A DNA stretch of 49,966 bases from Syntrophaceticus schinkii (GTDB taxonomy: Bacteria; Bacillota; DSM-12270; Thermacetogeniales; Thermacetogeniaceae), in assembly GCF_000946815.1 (NCBI RefSeq), contig NZ_CDRZ01000274.1:1-49966 (forward strand). Reading direction: 5' to 3'. A program made the translations under genes and the position numbers. Under the pieces are notes generated by a model. That model was not told the origin of the DNA. It saw only the letters and a list, made by a program, of their open reading frames with translations, and ran no database searches. Shown piece after piece: positions 23,636-34,128 of the stretch (its first letter is position 1; the number at the start of each line of letters is the position of its first letter).

Positions 23636-24184
23636 ATGTCTCGAGTGGGGCGCCTTCCGGTGACAGTGCCGGCAGGAGTCGAAGTAAACATTAAGGATCA
23701 CCTGGTGGAGGTTAAAGGGCCAAAAGGTAAACTTTCATGCGAGGTCCACCAGGAGATGCAGCTTTCTCAGGAAGATAACAAAGTGTTTGTCATACGGTCA
23801 TCAGATGAAAAGCAGTCTCGGGCCCTCCATGGGTTGACGAGAACCCAGATACAGAATATGGTGGATGGTGTTGTGAAGGGCTTCTCCAAATCACTTGACC
23901 TGGTCGGGGTTGGCTATCGCGCTGCAATGCAGGGTAAAAAGCTGGTCTTGACCGTTGGATACACACATCCGGTAGAGATCGAACCGGAAGAGGGTATAGA
24001 GATTGAGGTTCCGGCAGCAAGTAAGATTATCGTTAAAGGTATAGACAAGGAAAAAGTAGGTGCCGTGGCGGCTCAGATCAGGAGTATACGTGAGCCTGAG
24101 CCCTATAAGGGAAAGGGCATCAAATATGAAAATGAAGTGATCAGGCGTAAAGCCGGCAAAGCAGGTATCAAAGGGAAGATTTAA
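23636..24184 (+). CDS. rplF: 50S ribosomal protein L6
   Basis: L6 lies near the factor-binding site. The 182-residue product starts [20 protein letters not shown] and shows the two repeated L6 domains. The signature [24 protein letters not shown] is near the end. ATG 23636 follows AGGGAGGTGGTACC. Confidence 0.96.
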   Translation: MSRVGRLPVTVPAGVEVNIKDHLVEVKGPKGKLSCEVHQEMQLSQEDNKVFVIRSSDEKQSRALHGLTRTQIQNMVDGVVKGFSKSLDLVGVGYRAAMQGKKLVLTVGYTHPVEIEPEEGIEIEVPAASKIIVKGIDKEKVGAVAAQIRSIREPEPYKGKGIKYENEVIRRKAGKAGIKGKI

Positions 24185-24195
24185 GGGGTGAGAGA

Positions 24196-24561
24196 ATGGC
24201 AAGAGAAACGCGAGCTACCAAGCGCAACCGGAAACACTCCAGGGTTCGCAGAAAGGTTTTCGGTACAGCAGAAAGACCCAGGCTTTGTATTTATAAAAGC
24301 CTCAACCATATCTATGCTCAGGTAATCGATGATTCCAAAGGGGAGACCCTGGCTTCTGCCTCCACCCTTTCTCCGGAAATTCGAGAGGATGTCGGAGGGA
24401 AAAAGGATATGGCTGCTGCCCGTATTGTTGGACAGTTAGTTGCCGAAAAGGCTAATGCCAAAGGAATCAAGAGAGTTGTTTTTGACCGCGGCGGCTTTCC
24501 CTACCACGGACGAGTTGCTGCTTTTGCCGATGCGGCCAGGGAAAACGGCCTGGAGTTCTAA
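24196..24561 (+). CDS. rplR: 50S ribosomal protein L18
   Basis: L18 binds 5S rRNA with L5. The 121-residue product contains [32 protein letters not shown] and the terminal [29 protein letters not shown] 24196 follows AAGGGGTGAGAGA. Full length. Confidence 0.96.
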   Translation: MARETRATKRNRKHSRVRRKVFGTAERPRLCIYKSLNHIYAQVIDDSKGETLASASTLSPEIREDVGGKKDMAAARIVGQLVAEKANAKGIKRVVFDRGGFPYHGRVAAFADAARENGLEF

Positions 24562-24582
24562 AGAAGGGAGGGAATACGTAAT

Positions 24583-25080
24583 TTGCGAAATGACCCCGAA
24601 GCAGTTGAGTTAACAGAAAAGGTAGTCAGCATCAATCGTGTTGCAAAAGTTGTAAAAGGTGGACGCAGATTTAGTTTCAGCGCTTTGGTTGTTGTGGGGG
24701 ACAATCAGGGACGGGTAGGTGCCGGATATGGAAAGGCCGGAGAGGTGCCTGAAGCGATCCGCAAGGGAATCGAAGATGCTAAAAAGAATCTGTTTGATGT
24801 TCCCATGAAAGGGACTACAATCCCTCATGAAATAATCGGGGAGTTTGGGGCAGGGCAGGTTATGCTCAAACCCGCCGCACCTGGTACAGGTGTAATCGCC
24901 GGCGGGCCTGTGCGTGCAGTTTTAGAAGCCGCAGGGATCCAGGATATCCTGACCAAGTCCCTGGGTTCCTCCAATGCCCATAATATGGTCCATGCCACTG
25001 TCCAGGGGCTTCAGAATCTGAAGCGAGTAGAAGAAGTGGCACGATTGCGGGGGAAAACAGTAGAGGAATTAACTGGATAA
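24583..25080 (+). CDS. rpsE: 30S ribosomal protein S5
   Basis: S5 is at the mRNA entry and affects fidelity. The 165-residue product contains [48 protein letters not shown] and [18 protein letters not shown] 24583 follows AGGGAGGGAATACGTAA. The next gene is rplO, not rpmD, with only 66 bp between. Confidence 0.96.
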   Translation: MRNDPEAVELTEKVVSINRVAKVVKGGRRFSFSALVVVGDNQGRVGAGYGKAGEVPEAIRKGIEDAKKNLFDVPMKGTTIPHEIIGEFGAGQVMLKPAAPGTGVIAGGPVRAVLEAAGIQDILTKSLGSSNAHNMVHATVQGLQNLKRVEEVARLRGKTVEELTG

Positions 25081-25146
25081 CCCTGTTGTTAGGATCGATT
25101 TACTAAAAGCTTGTTGTGCTAGTTGATGAGAAGGAAGGGGAGTGGA

Positions 25147-25590
25147 ATGATAAAACTCCATAATTTAAAGCCGACTCCGGGTGCACGTGTGGGGAAAAAG
25201 CGCAAGGGGCGTGGCATGGGGTCAGGTTTAGGTAAAACTGCCGGCAGAGGACACAAAGGCCAAAAAGCGCGCTCCGGTGGGGGCACGAGGCCAGGATTTG
25301 AGGGAGGACAGATGCCTTTGAGCAGGCGTCTCCCCAAGCGTGGTTTCACCAACATCTTTCGGGAAGAGGTGGCCATCGTCAATATCAGGGATCTGGTCCG
25401 CTTCCCTGAGGGTGCTGTTGTGACACCGGAACTCCTCTTTGATGAGGGATTAATCAAACAGCGTGATGTCAAAATTAAACTTTTGGGGAAAGGTGACCTC
25501 AACCGGCCCTTAACAATAAAGGTGCATCAGGTGAGCAAGGGAGCCGCGGAAAAGGTATCAGCCGCCGGCGGTAAAGTCGAGGTGATCTAG
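25147..25590 (+). CDS. rplO: 50S ribosomal protein L15
   Basis: L15 is a late assembly protein of the large subunit. The product, 147 aa from ATG 25147, starts [27 protein letters not shown]. It has [38 protein letters not shown] lies just upstream of 25147; the frame is open back to ATG 25123 without a better site. The rpmD gene normally found before it is missing. Confidence 0.95.
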   Translation: MIKLHNLKPTPGARVGKKRKGRGMGSGLGKTAGRGHKGQKARSGGGTRPGFEGGQMPLSRRLPKRGFTNIFREEVAIVNIRDLVRFPEGAVVTPELLFDEGLIKQRDVKIKLLGKGDLNRPLTIKVHQVSKGAAEKVSAAGGKVEVI

Positions 25591-26850
25591 GTGCTGGACA
25601 CTCTACGCAGTGCCTGGAAGGTAACGGACCTTAGAAAAAAGGTTATCTTTACCCTGGTGATGTTTCTGGTTTTCCGTATCGGTGTCCATGTTCCGGTACC
25701 CGGGATCGATGTTGAAGCAATGAAACAGGCTACACAGGGGCAGCTGTTTGGGATCTTCGATGTGATCTCAGGTGGTGCTTTCAGACGCTTATCGGTCTTT
25801 GCCATGAGCATCACACCCTATATTAACGCCTCGATCATCATGAGTCTTCTCCAAGTGGTGATCCCGAAACTGGAACAGCTTGCTAAGGAAGGGGAAGCCG
25901 GTCGCAAGATAATCGCCCAGTACACCAGATACTTTGCGGTGTTTTTGGGGCTGGTTCAGGCCATAGGAATGTCTGTGGCTCTGGGCCGACAGGGCATTTT
26001 CGTATCTCCTGGCATTGGCTCCTATGCGCTGGTTGCCCTGACCCTGACCGCAGGTACCGCGATGCTGATGTGGATCGGGGAGCTAATCACAGAAAAAGGG
26101 ATCGGGAACGGTATTTCACTGATCATCTTTGCTGGGATCGTTTCCCGCTTACCTCAGGGGCTTTCCAGTATGGGGCAGCTGTTTAGTGTGGGCGAAATCA
26201 ATATACTCAGCATTATTCTTTTAACGGCGCTGGGGCTGTTGATTATCGCCGGAGTAGTGGCAGTAAATGAGGGTCAGAGGCGGATTTCCGTTCAGTATGC
26301 CAAGCGCGTCATGGGACGGAAGGTATACGGTGGACAGAGCACCCATATTCCGTTAAAGGTCAACCAGGCAGGGGTAATTCCCATCATCTTTGCTATGTCG
26401 CTGATGCTCTTCCCTGTTCAGATCGCCAGGTTTATTGACCATCCCTGGGCACGTGCTGTGGAGTCGTCACTGGCTTTCGGATCTGCTTTGAACTCGGTAT
26501 TATATGCCTTGTTGATCATTTTCTTTACATACTTTTACACAGCCATAGTTTTTAATCCGATGGATGTGGCTGACAACCTGAAAAAATATGGTGGTTTTGT
26601 CCCCGGGCTGCGGCCGGGCAGGCCAACCGGGGAGTATATCAGCCGTGTTTTGTCGCGGCTGACCCTGGCAGGTGCTATTTTCCTGGCGCTGATCGCAATC
26701 TTGCCGAACTTTATGATTGCTGTCACCGGGATTTCATCCCTCTACTTTGGGGGAACAGCCCTGTTGATTGTTGTCGGTGTTGCTCTGGAGACCATGAAGC
26801 AGTTTGAATCGTATCTATTGATGCGACATTATGAGGGTTTCATGAAATAG
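25591..26850 (+). CDS. secY: preprotein translocase subunit SecY
   Basis: SecY is the protein-conducting channel of the inner membrane. The 419-residue product shows ten hydrophobic segments. Family motifs include GVHVPVPGIDVEA in the first loop, the plug region GGAFRRLSVFAMSITPYINASI and the cytoplasmic loop GQRRISVQYAKRV. The C-terminal KKYGGFVPGLRPGRPTGEYISRVLSRLTLAGA is also typical. GTG 25591 immediately follows the rplO stop. Its partner SecE is encoded at 570-1053. Confidence 0.96.
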   Translation: MLDTLRSAWKVTDLRKKVIFTLVMFLVFRIGVHVPVPGIDVEAMKQATQGQLFGIFDVISGGAFRRLSVFAMSITPYINASIIMSLLQVVIPKLEQLAKEGEAGRKIIAQYTRYFAVFLGLVQAIGMSVALGRQGIFVSPGIGSYALVALTLTAGTAMLMWIGELITEKGIGNGISLIIFAGIVSRLPQGLSSMGQLFSVGEINILSIILLTALGLLIIAGVVAVNEGQRRISVQYAKRVMGRKVYGGQSTHIPLKVNQAGVIPIIFAMSLMLFPVQIARFIDHPWARAVESSLAFGSALNSVLYALLIIFFTYFYTAIVFNPMDVADNLKKYGGFVPGLRPGRPTGEYISRVLSRLTLAGAIFLALIAILPNFMIAVTGISSLYFGGTALLIVVGVALETMKQFESYLLMRHYEGFMK

Positions 26851-26864
26851 GGGAGTGTATTTAG

Positions 26865-27518
<654 letters not shown>

Positions 27519-27519
<1 letters not shown>

Positions 27520-28268
27520 TGATAACGCTCAAGTCAGCCCAAGAAATTGCCTTTATGCGCCAGGCGGGGCGAATTGTGGCTGAAACACTTCAGGAACTGG
27601 GCAAAAGGATCAGCCCCGGGGTGACTACAGGTGAGCTCAATAAATTTGCAGAGGATTTTATCAGAGAGGCCGGCGGAGTCCCTGCTTTTCTCAATTACCA
27701 GGGTTTTCCGGCCAGCATTTGTGCATCAGTCAACAATGAGGTTGTGCACGGCATCCCTGGTTTAAGAATATTGGAAAACGGGGATATTATTAGTATTGAT
27801 GTTGGGGCTTTCTACCATGGCTACTGTGGGGATTCTGCCTGTACCTTTCCCGTTGGGGAGATCTCCGCGGAGGCAGAGCGCCTGCTGGCAGTAACTAAAA
27901 AATCCTTAGAGATGGGGATAGAGAAGGCAGTCAGCGGGAACCGGATCGGAGATATCGGTGCCGCCATTCAAACCTTTGTTGAAGACAACGGCTTTAGTGT
28001 TGTGCGGGCGTTTGTCGGCCACGGGATTGGGCAGGAGATGCATGAGGCTCCACAGGTACCCAATTTTGGAAGGCCTGGCTATGGTCCGCGGCTAGAACCG
28101 GGGATGACACTGGCTATCGAACCAATGGTCAATGCCGGCACATACGATGTAGCCATTATGCCCAATAAGTGGACTGTCGTGACCAAAGACGGCAGCCTTT
28201 CCGCCCATTTTGAACACTCAATATTGGTAACTGGAGGACAGCCGGAAATATTAACCCGGCTCTCGTGA
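27519..28268 (+). CDS. map: methionine aminopeptidase type I
   Basis: Map removes the initiator Met from nascent proteins. The 249-residue product has the five metal ligands in order: ISIDVGAF (Asp), GDSAC (Asp), GHGIGQEMHEAP (His), IEPM (Glu) and AHFEHSILVT (Glu). ATG 27519 overlaps the adk TGA by one base and has AAGGAG about 9 nt upstream, so the two are translationally coupled. Full length for type Ia, without an N-terminal zinc finger. Confidence 0.95.
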
Positions 28269-28278
28269 AGGGTTGGGG

Positions 28279-28593
28279 TTGACTTTGATAGATGAACAGA
28301 TTAAGCTTGGTCAGTTGGTTTGTTCTAAACGAGGGCGCGACAGAGGAAAATATTACCTTGTCCTTGAAATAAGAGATGACACATTTGTTTATCTGGTTGA
28401 CGGAGAAAAGCGAAGGATGGATAATCCCAAGCAGAAGAACATCAAACACCTAAAACTGTACCCTGCGGTTGCCGGTGATCTCGTTCAACAGTGGGAAACC
28501 GGACAAAACCCGGGAAACAGTGAGGTTCGCAGGGTTATTGCCCGATTCAAGCAGCATTTTTTGCTTGATCAGGAGTCTGAAACAAGGGGGTAG
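28279..28593 (+). CDS. KOW-domain RNA-binding protein (L14e-like)
   Basis: The roughly 104-residue product begins with a KOW motif, LGQLVCSKRGRDRGKYYLVLEIRDDTFVYLVDG, followed by KNIKHLKL, the pattern of the L14e/KOW proteins found between map and infA in many Clostridia. Its role is unknown, probably RNA or ribosome binding. Start is uncertain: TTG 28279 has GAAGGG about 6 nt upstream, while TTG 28273 directly abuts that site. Confidence 0.8.
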   Translation: MTLIDEQIKLGQLVCSKRGRDRGKYYLVLEIRDDTFVYLVDGEKRRMDNPKQKNIKHLKLYPAVAGDLVQQWETGQNPGNSEVRRVIARFKQHFLLDQESETRG

Positions 28594-28602
28594 ATAAATT
28601 AT

Positions 28603-28827
28603 ATGCCCAGGTCAAAGCCAAATGTAATCGAAGTCGAAGGTACAGTGGTGGAAACACTGCCCAACGCCATGTTCAAAGTAGAGCTAGCCAACGGGCATAG
28701 ACTACTAGCGCACGTTTCCGGAAAGATCCGGATGAACTTCATTCGGATTTTGGCGGGTGACCGCGTTACTGTTGAGCTGTCACCCTATGATTTAACCCGG
28801 GGACGGATTGTTTATCGTTATAAATAA
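28603..28827 (+). CDS. infA: translation initiation factor IF-1
   Basis: IF-1 blocks the A site during initiation. The 74-residue product is a single OB fold: [67 protein letters not shown], the standard sequence with two extra N-terminal residues. ATG 28603 follows AGGGGGTAGATAAATT. It precedes rpmJ-rpsM-rpsK-rpsD-rpoA as usual. Confidence 0.96.
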   Translation: MPRSKPNVIEVEGTVVETLPNAMFKVELANGHRLLAHVSGKIRMNFIRILAGDRVTVELSPYDLTRGRIVYRYK

Positions 28828-28893
28828 TGTAACCTTAGTTTCGAATTTCATGCGCATATCTTTGTAAAACGGGCAGAGAGGGAGGTATTTTTC

Positions 28894-29008
28894 ATGAAGG
28901 TTCGCGCTTCTGTGAAGCCTATCTGTGAAAAATGCAAAATTAATTAAGCGTAAGGGAAAAGTAATGATTATCTGTGAAAACCCCAAGCATAAACAAAAGC
29001 AAGGTTAA
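28894..29008 (+). CDS. rpmJ: 50S ribosomal protein L36, frameshifted
   Basis: L36 is the smallest ribosomal protein and binds zinc. ATG 28894 follows GGGAGGTATTTTTC and reads [16 protein letters not shown], then a literal stop after 17 codons. Removing one A from AAAATTAATTAAGCG restores [22 protein letters not shown], giving the standard 37 residues with Cys11, Cys14, Cys27 and His32. Too short for most gene finders, more so when broken. Confidence 0.9.
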
Positions 29009-29024
29009 GATCGGAGGTTAAGAG

Positions 29025-29399
29025 ATGGCACGTATTGCTGGAGTAGATTTACCGCGTGATAAACGGGTGGATGTCGCCCTGACCTATATTTACGGGATCG
29101 GCCAGACCTCCGCTCGGGAAGTTATTCAAAAGACGGGAATCGGCCCAAGTACAAGAGTGAAGGACCTCACAGAGGAAGAGGTTGGTAAAATCACTGAGAT
29201 TATCGACAATGACTATAAAGTCGAAGGCGATCTGCGGCGTGAGGTCACTATGAATATCAAGCGCTTGATCGAAATTGGGAGCTACCGGGGCATGCGCCAC
29301 CGCAGGGGTTTGCCTACCCGGGGTCAGCGCACCAAAACCAACGCCCGGGGTCGTAAAGGCGCTAAGAGGACCGTCGGTATTCAAAGGAAAAAAGCATAG
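29025..29399 (+). CDS. rpsM: 30S ribosomal protein S13
   Basis: S13 contacts L5 and P-site tRNA. The 124-residue product starts [26 protein letters not shown] and contains [31 protein letters not shown] 29025 follows GGAGGTTAAGAG, 16 bp after rpmJ. Confidence 0.96.
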   Translation: MARIAGVDLPRDKRVDVALTYIYGIGQTSAREVIQKTGIGPSTRVKDLTEEEVGKITEIIDNDYKVEGDLRREVTMNIKRLIEIGSYRGMRHRRGLPTRGQRTKTNARGRKGAKRTVGIQRKKA

Positions 29400-29414
29400 G
29401 AAAGGGGGAGTAAT

Positions 29415-29804
29415 GTGGCAAGACCTAAGGCAAGACCCAAGAGAAGAGAACGCAAAAATGTGGAACATGGGATCGCCCATATCAGATCAACTTTTAACAA
29501 TACAATAATCACTATAACTGACACCAAAGGCAATTCTGTAGCCTGGGCCAGTGCAGGCGGTATGGGATTTAAGGGTACGCGCAAAGGCACCCCTTTTGCC
29601 GCCCAGATGGCAGCCGAGTCCGCTGCTAAAGTAGCAATGGAGCATGGGATGAAACAGGTAGAGGCTTACGTCAAGGGGCCAGGCAGCGGAAGAGAGGCAG
29701 CGATCAGGTCGCTGCAGGCTGCGGGTCTGGAAGTAAATATGATCAAAGATGTAACCCCAATACCGCATAACGGCTGCCGGCCGCCGAAACGCCGGCGTGT
29801 ATAG
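29415..29804 (+). CDS. rpsK: 30S ribosomal protein S11
   Basis: S11 lies on the platform by the mRNA exit. The 129-residue product contains [22 protein letters not shown] and ends [21 protein letters not shown] 29415 follows AAGGGGGAGTAAT. Full length. Confidence 0.96.
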   Translation: MARPKARPKRRERKNVEHGIAHIRSTFNNTIITITDTKGNSVAWASAGGMGFKGTRKGTPFAAQMAAESAAKVAMEHGMKQVEAYVKGPGSGREAAIRSLQAAGLEVNMIKDVTPIPHNGCRPPKRRRV

Positions 29805-29831
29805 ACGAAAAAATAAGGAGGGACAAAATTC

Positions 29832-30458
29832 ATGGCAAGACACACAGGTCCCGTATGCCGCTTATGCCGCCGTGAGGGGATGAAGCTCTATCTGAAGGGC
29901 GACCGCTGTTACTCGGAAAAGTGCGCAGTGGACAAACGAAGCTATCCTCCCGGTCAGAGGCACGAGGGCGCAGAAAGGAGACCGAGTACGGATTACAGCT
30001 CAGGGAGAAGCAGCGTACACGCAGGATTTATGGAGTTTATGAACGCCAATTCCGCCGTTACTTTGACCTGGCGGAAAGACAGCAGGGAATTACCGGTGAG
30101 AACCTGCTCCGCCTGCTGGAAACTCGGCTGGACAATGTTGTTTATCGCCTGGGATTTGCCCAGTCCAGGGCTGAGGCCCGCCAACTGGTACGGCACGGTC
30201 ATTTTACCGTCAATGGAAAACGAGTAAATATACCGTCCTACCATATACGGACCGAGGATGAGATTGCTGTTCAAGAAAAAAGCAGGGAGTTGCCCCTGTT
30301 TGCTGGAATTGCTGAAGCAGCAGCACAAAAAAACACCTCCCCCCTGGCTGGAAGTAGATCTGGAGAGAATGCAGGGGCGGGTATTAGGAATGCCGGCACG
30401 CGAAGATATAGATATCCCCATCCAAGAACACCTGATTGTGGAGTTGTATTCCCGTTAA
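29832..30458 (+). CDS. rpsD: 30S ribosomal protein S4, two frameshifts
   Basis: S4 initiates 30S assembly and autoregulates alpha-operon expression in many bacteria. [26 protein letters not shown] is followed by [12 protein letters not shown]. Near 29955-29965 one base is missing and the frame changes to read [21 protein letters not shown] and the S4 domain ([31 protein letters not shown]). At 30327-30333 a run of seven A has one too many, after which [20 protein letters not shown] and ELYSR follow to TAA 30456. Corrected length is 208 aa. Left uncorrected, the middle frame falsely fuses rpsD to rpoA. Confidence 0.93.
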
Positions 30459-30499
30459 GGATAAGTTTCATAAAGGTGTTTGGGGAAGGAGGTATGTTG

Positions 30500-31450
30500 A
30501 TGCTGGGTGATGAAAATAAACCGCGCATCGATTATGTGGATAAAAATGAAGAGGAAACATATGGGAAGTTTGTAGTGGAGCCGCTGGAGCGTGGCTATGG
30601 GACAACACTGGGTAACAGTTTACGCCGTGTGCTCCTCTCCTCCCTTTCCGGGGCAGCTGTAACATCTGTCCAGTTTGAGGGTGTTTTACACGAATTTAGC
30701 ACACTTCAGGGAGTACGGGAGGATACCACAGATATTATCCTGAACATCAAGGGTTTAGCCCTCAAAATGTATGGGGATGAGCCCCAGATGATTCGTCTGG
30801 AGGCTGAGGCTGAGGGGGAGGTCACTGCCAAAGATATCAAAGCAGGGGCTGATATAGAGATCCTGAATCCCGATCTCTACATTGCCACATTGGAACCCGA
30901 TGGCCGCCTCTTTATGGAAATGACTGTGGAAAAGGGCCGCGGTTATGTGCCAGCGGAGAGAAATAAAAAGTCAGAGCAGGTGATCGGGGAGATCCCTGTG
31001 GATTCTATCTTTTCACCTATTTACAAGGTAAATTATGCAGTTGAAGACACCCGGGTCGGGCAGCAGACTGACTACGATAGGCTGATCCTTGAGGTCTGGG
31101 GAAATGGAGCTATTGCCCCTGATGAGGCTGTAAGCCAGGCTGCAAAGATCATTTCCAAATACCTGCAGCTGTTTGTCAACCTGACGGAAATGCCGGAAGA
31201 AGACGAACCGGAACCTGAGGAAGAAGAAGACGATACAAACGTGCATCTAGAAAAACCTATCGAAGAGCTGGAGCTTTCTGTTCGCTCTTATAACTGTTTG
31301 AAACGTGCCGGAATTAACACTGTGGAAGAACTAACCCAACGGACCATAGAGGAAATGATGAAGGTGCGCAACCTGGGAAAAAAATCCCTTGAAGAAGTGG
31401 AAAATAAACTTGCTGAAATGAATCTTGAGTTGAAGAAGAGTGAGGAGTAG
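30500..31450 (+). CDS. rpoA: RNA polymerase alpha subunit
   Basis: RpoA dimerises to nucleate RNA polymerase and contacts promoters and activators. The 316-residue product has the N-terminal domain ([53 protein letters not shown]), an acidic linker ([13 protein letters not shown], about residues 233-245), and the C-terminal domain ([36 protein letters not shown]). ATG 30500 has AAGGAGG about 7 nt upstream; ATG 30494 is too close to it. Confidence 0.96.
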   Translation: MLGDENKPRIDYVDKNEEETYGKFVVEPLERGYGTTLGNSLRRVLLSSLSGAAVTSVQFEGVLHEFSTLQGVREDTTDIILNIKGLALKMYGDEPQMIRLEAEAEGEVTAKDIKAGADIEILNPDLYIATLEPDGRLFMEMTVEKGRGYVPAERNKKSEQVIGEIPVDSIFSPIYKVNYAVEDTRVGQQTDYDRLILEVWGNGAIAPDEAVSQAAKIISKYLQLFVNLTEMPEEDEPEPEEEEDDTNVHLEKPIEELELSVRSYNCLKRAGINTVEELTQRTIEEMMKVRNLGKKSLEEVENKLAEMNLELKKSEE

Positions 31451-31467
31451 AAAGAGGTGATGGTGAT

Positions 31468-31800
31468 ATGCGGAAGCTGGGGATGCGAACTGACCCGCGG
31501 CGAGCCATGCTGCGAAACATGACAACATCCTTAATTAAGGAAGAGCGCATTGAGACAACACTGACCAGGGCCAAAGAGGTCCAGCGTTTAGCAGATAAAA
31601 TGATCAGTTTGGGAAAACGAGGAGACCTGCATTCCAGAAGACAGGCAATGGCATATCTTCTCGATGAAACCGTTGTTAAAAAACTGTTTGATGAGGTTGC
31701 ACCAAGGTATGAGGAGCGTTCCGGTGGTTATACACGGATCCTCAAAACCGGATATCGGCATGGGGATAGCGCCCCCATGGCCTTTTTAGAGCTCGTCTAG
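31468..31800 (+). CDS. rplQ: 50S ribosomal protein L17
   Basis: L17 is near the tunnel exit. The 110-residue product reads [38 protein letters not shown] and ends with [28 protein letters not shown] 31468 follows AAAGAGGTGATGGTGAT. The energy-coupling-factor transporter genes often found next in Firmicutes are not here; truA follows after 5 bp. Confidence 0.96.
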   Translation: MRKLGMRTDPRRAMLRNMTTSLIKEERIETTLTRAKEVQRLADKMISLGKRGDLHSRRQAMAYLLDETVVKKLFDEVAPRYEERSGGYTRILKTGYRHGDSAPMAFLELV

Positions 31801-31805
31801 ATGCC

Positions 31806-32585
31806 ATGCGGCGTCTCAAGGTTACACTGGAATATGATGGCACACATTTTGCAGGGTTTCAAAAGCAGTCAGGCACAGACTTAAGGACGGTACAGGGAGT
31901 CCTGGAAGAATCTCTGGTAAGGCTTACCGGAAAAGAGACTCCCATAACAGGTGCCGGGCGGACAGACAGCGGAGTTCACGCCCTGGGACAGGTGGTGCAC
32001 TTTGAAACCGGCTCATCCATTCCAGTGGAGCGTTTCTGCAGGGCGTTAAACGGAAAGCTGCCTCCTGATATAAAGGCTTTAGATGCTGTTGAGGTGGATG
32101 CCTCTTTCCATGCCAGGCGCAGTGCCTCAGGTAAAAAATACCGCTACCTGGTGTTCAACAGCAGGAAGCCTTTGGCACTTTGGCGAAATTACTGTTACCG
32201 CTTTCCCTTTCCTCTGGAGATGGCAAGAGTGAAAGAGTGTGCCGCGGTGTTAACCGGGGAGCACGACTTTAGAGCATTCTCGGTTGCAGGCAGCAGTGTA
32301 AAGAGTACGGTACGGCATCTTTATTCTGTTGATGCTGAACAGCAGGGGGATTGGGTCAGGTTTTCAGTTATAGGTAATGGCTTTCTTTATAAGATGATGC
32401 GGCTGATTGTAGGTACCCTGCTGGAGACAGGCTGTGGAAAACTTTCCCCCGGCCAGGTCAAGCAGATTCTGGAAAAAGGGGAGAGGGGGAGGGGTGGTTT
32501 TACCGCTCCCCCGCAGGGACTCTACCTGGTACAGGTATATTACCAGGATGGGTTTATTCTTGACAGAGACATATCGATCCCCTAG
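31806..32585 (+). CDS. truA: tRNA pseudouridine(38-40) synthase
   Basis: TruA isomerises uridines 38-40 in the tRNA anticodon arm. The 259-residue product starts MRRLKVTLEYDGTHFAGFQKQ. It has the catalytic Asp54 in GAGRTDSGVHALGQVVHF, HARRSASGKKYRYLV and the C-terminal signature FLYKMMRLIVGTLLETG. ATG 31806 is 5 bp after rplQ, an arrangement that suggests coupling. Confidence 0.95.
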   Translation: MRRLKVTLEYDGTHFAGFQKQSGTDLRTVQGVLEESLVRLTGKETPITGAGRTDSGVHALGQVVHFETGSSIPVERFCRALNGKLPPDIKALDAVEVDASFHARRSASGKKYRYLVFNSRKPLALWRNYCYRFPFPLEMARVKECAAVLTGEHDFRAFSVAGSSVKSTVRHLYSVDAEQQGDWVRFSVIGNGFLYKMMRLIVGTLLETGCGKLSPGQVKQILEKGERGRGGFTAPPQGLYLVQVYYQDGFILDRDISIP

Positions 32586-32666
32586 AATAAAACAGGTTGA
32601 AGAGCAGTAATATAGCTGAAATGGATGCAGCCCAAAGGGAAATGTTGAGAAGAGGAGGTTTTTGAA

Positions 32667-33097
32667 GTGCGCACATATATGGCCAAGCCAGATGAAGTGC
32701 AGCGTAAGTGGTATCTGATCGATGCAGAAGACAAGACGCTGGGTAGGCTGGCAACAGAGGTGGCGCGAATTTTGCGTGGGAAGCACAAGCCAACATTCAC
32801 TCCACATATTGATACCGGTGACCATGTAATTGTGGTCAATGCGGAAAAGGTGAAGGTTACCGGAAATAAGTTTAAAGATAAGCAATACTATCGCCATACA
32901 GGCTATCCGGGCGGTTTGAAGGTGATAAATTTGCTGCACTGATCAGCAAAAAGCCTGAACAGGTAATTGAAAAGGCTGTCTGGGGGATGATCCCACACAA
33001 CCGCTTAGGCAGGAGTGTTATTAAAAAGCTGCGGGTTTATCGCGGCCCGAACCATCCTCACGCCGCCCAAAGCCCTGAAGTATGGGAAATGGCTTAG
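32667..33097 (+). CDS. rplM: 50S ribosomal protein L13, frameshifted
   Basis: L13 is an early assembly protein. [52 protein letters not shown] is typical. The literal frame stops at 32942. One missing G near 32921-32927 (AAGGTGAT for AAGGGTGAT) restores [41 protein letters not shown]. The frame ends [14 protein letters not shown] at TAG 33095, giving 143 aa. GTG 32667 follows GAGGAGGTTTTTGAA. The stop codon lies inside a heptamer repeat. Confidence 0.92.
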
Positions 33098-33123
33098 TGG
33101 TTGGTCGTTAGTCGTTGGTGGTT
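33096..33123 (+). repeat. AGTNGTT heptamer array overlapping the rplM stop
   Basis: Four consecutive 7-mers AGTGGTT, GGTCGTT, AGTCGTT, GGTGGTT start in the TAG of rplM (33095-33097). The rest of the 286-bp gap to rpsI shows no gene or clear structure, except an ACTTCC-type stretch at about 33330-33352. Confidence 0.6.
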
Positions 33124-33383
33124 GGAAGGTTCGCCACAGTTTCTGTTAAAGATTCCCGATCTTCAACATGTGCAGGGGGGTAGTCTCCGATGCGCATTAA
33201 AAGAATAAAAACAAAGGCCGAAGACAGGAATGTTGCGCCTTATGCCATCCAGGCGGTACCATCGGATAATGAAAACAGTGGCTGAAGTTGAATGTTAAGG
33301 AGCCGGCGGAAACAAGTTTTTCACAACTTCTGACATCTGACTTCCTGCCTCCACATTTTTTTTTGGAAAGGAGGTAACAACTT

Positions 33384-33776
33384 TTGGCGCAGGTACTCTA
33401 TCAAGGAACAGGAAGACGCAAGACCTCTATAGCGCGTGTGCGAATCGTACCCGGTGACGGCAAGCTCATCGTCAATGGGCAGCCTATGGAGGAATATTTT
33501 GATACACGCACCCAGCAGATTATAGCCAGGCAGCCCCTGGAACTTACCAAGATGACAGGGCGTTTTGATGTGATTGCCAATGTTGACGGTGGTGGTTCAA
33601 GTGGGCAGGCAGGAGCTATTCGCCTCGGCCTGGCACGAGCCCTGATCAAAGCAGATCCGAACCTCCGACCTTTCCTGAAAAAGGCGGGGTTCTTAACCAG
33701 AGATCCCAGAATGAAAGAAAGAAAAAAATACGGTCTCAAGAAAGCCCGCAAAGCTCCACAGTACTCCAAGCGTTAA
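33384..33776 (+). CDS. rpsI: 30S ribosomal protein S9
   Basis: S9 touches P-site tRNA with its C-terminal tail. The 130-residue product starts [24 protein letters not shown], contains [19 protein letters not shown], and ends in the invariant [15 protein letters not shown] 33384 follows GGAAAGGAGGTAACAACT. It is normally next to rplM with few bases between; here 286 bp intervene. Confidence 0.96.
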   Translation: MAQVLYQGTGRRKTSIARVRIVPGDGKLIVNGQPMEEYFDTRTQQIIARQPLELTKMTGRFDVIANVDGGGSSGQAGAIRLGLARALIKADPNLRPFLKKAGFLTRDPRMKERKKYGLKKARKAPQYSKR

Positions 33777-33781
33777 AGTTC

Positions 33782-33813
33782 AAGTGGCGGAAAACTCCGT
33801 CACTTTTGCTTTT
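33782..33813 (+). terminator. Rho-independent terminator after rpsI
   Basis: A 10-bp stem AAGTGGCGGA / TCCGTCACTT (one G-T pair) around an AAAC loop is followed by TTGCTTTT. It closes the ribosomal protein run. Confidence 0.85.
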
Positions 33814-33834
33814 CTGAAAGATCACGGGGACGGC

Positions 33835-34062
33835 AGACTGTGTGATAACTCCCAAAATCACCAGTTCAGCGGTCAGAAGTGGGGGTCATAACTGAAATAG
33901 CGGGTAATTGGTGTTCCTTATCCCTAAAAACAACCGGAATTAGATCGTAAGTGGGGGGACGGAAAAGGGCGCAATGGTTTTTACACAGTCTGACGGTTCT
34001 CGTGATCTTCTTTATGGGGATTATGGAAAATATGGGATCACGAGAACCGTCTCCCTGATCCC
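33835..34062. repeat. nested inverted repeats with GAGAACCGTCTCC core
   Basis: A 16-bp perfect inverted repeat, GACGGTTCTCGTGATC (33992-34007) and GATCACGAGAACCGTC (34036-34051), is separated by 28 nt. Its right arm overlaps a core hairpin, GGGATCA (34034-34040) with TGATCCC (34056-34062). An outer 10-bp pair, CAGACTGTGT (33835-33844) and ACACAGTCTG (33983-33992), is also perfect. This fills the 33814-34128 gap, which has no gene. Confidence 0.65.
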
Positions 34063-34128
34063 TTGTGTGGATATTTGTTCTTCTTTTTGCATACATTTTT
34101 AGGAGGATGAATTGAGGGAGGGGCAGTT

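Noticed and set aside
29921-31450. Single 509-residue S4-RpoA fusion protein
   Set aside because: The middle part between them is nonsense; correcting one extra A in the A7 run gives normal S4 with its own stop and a normal rpoA start.
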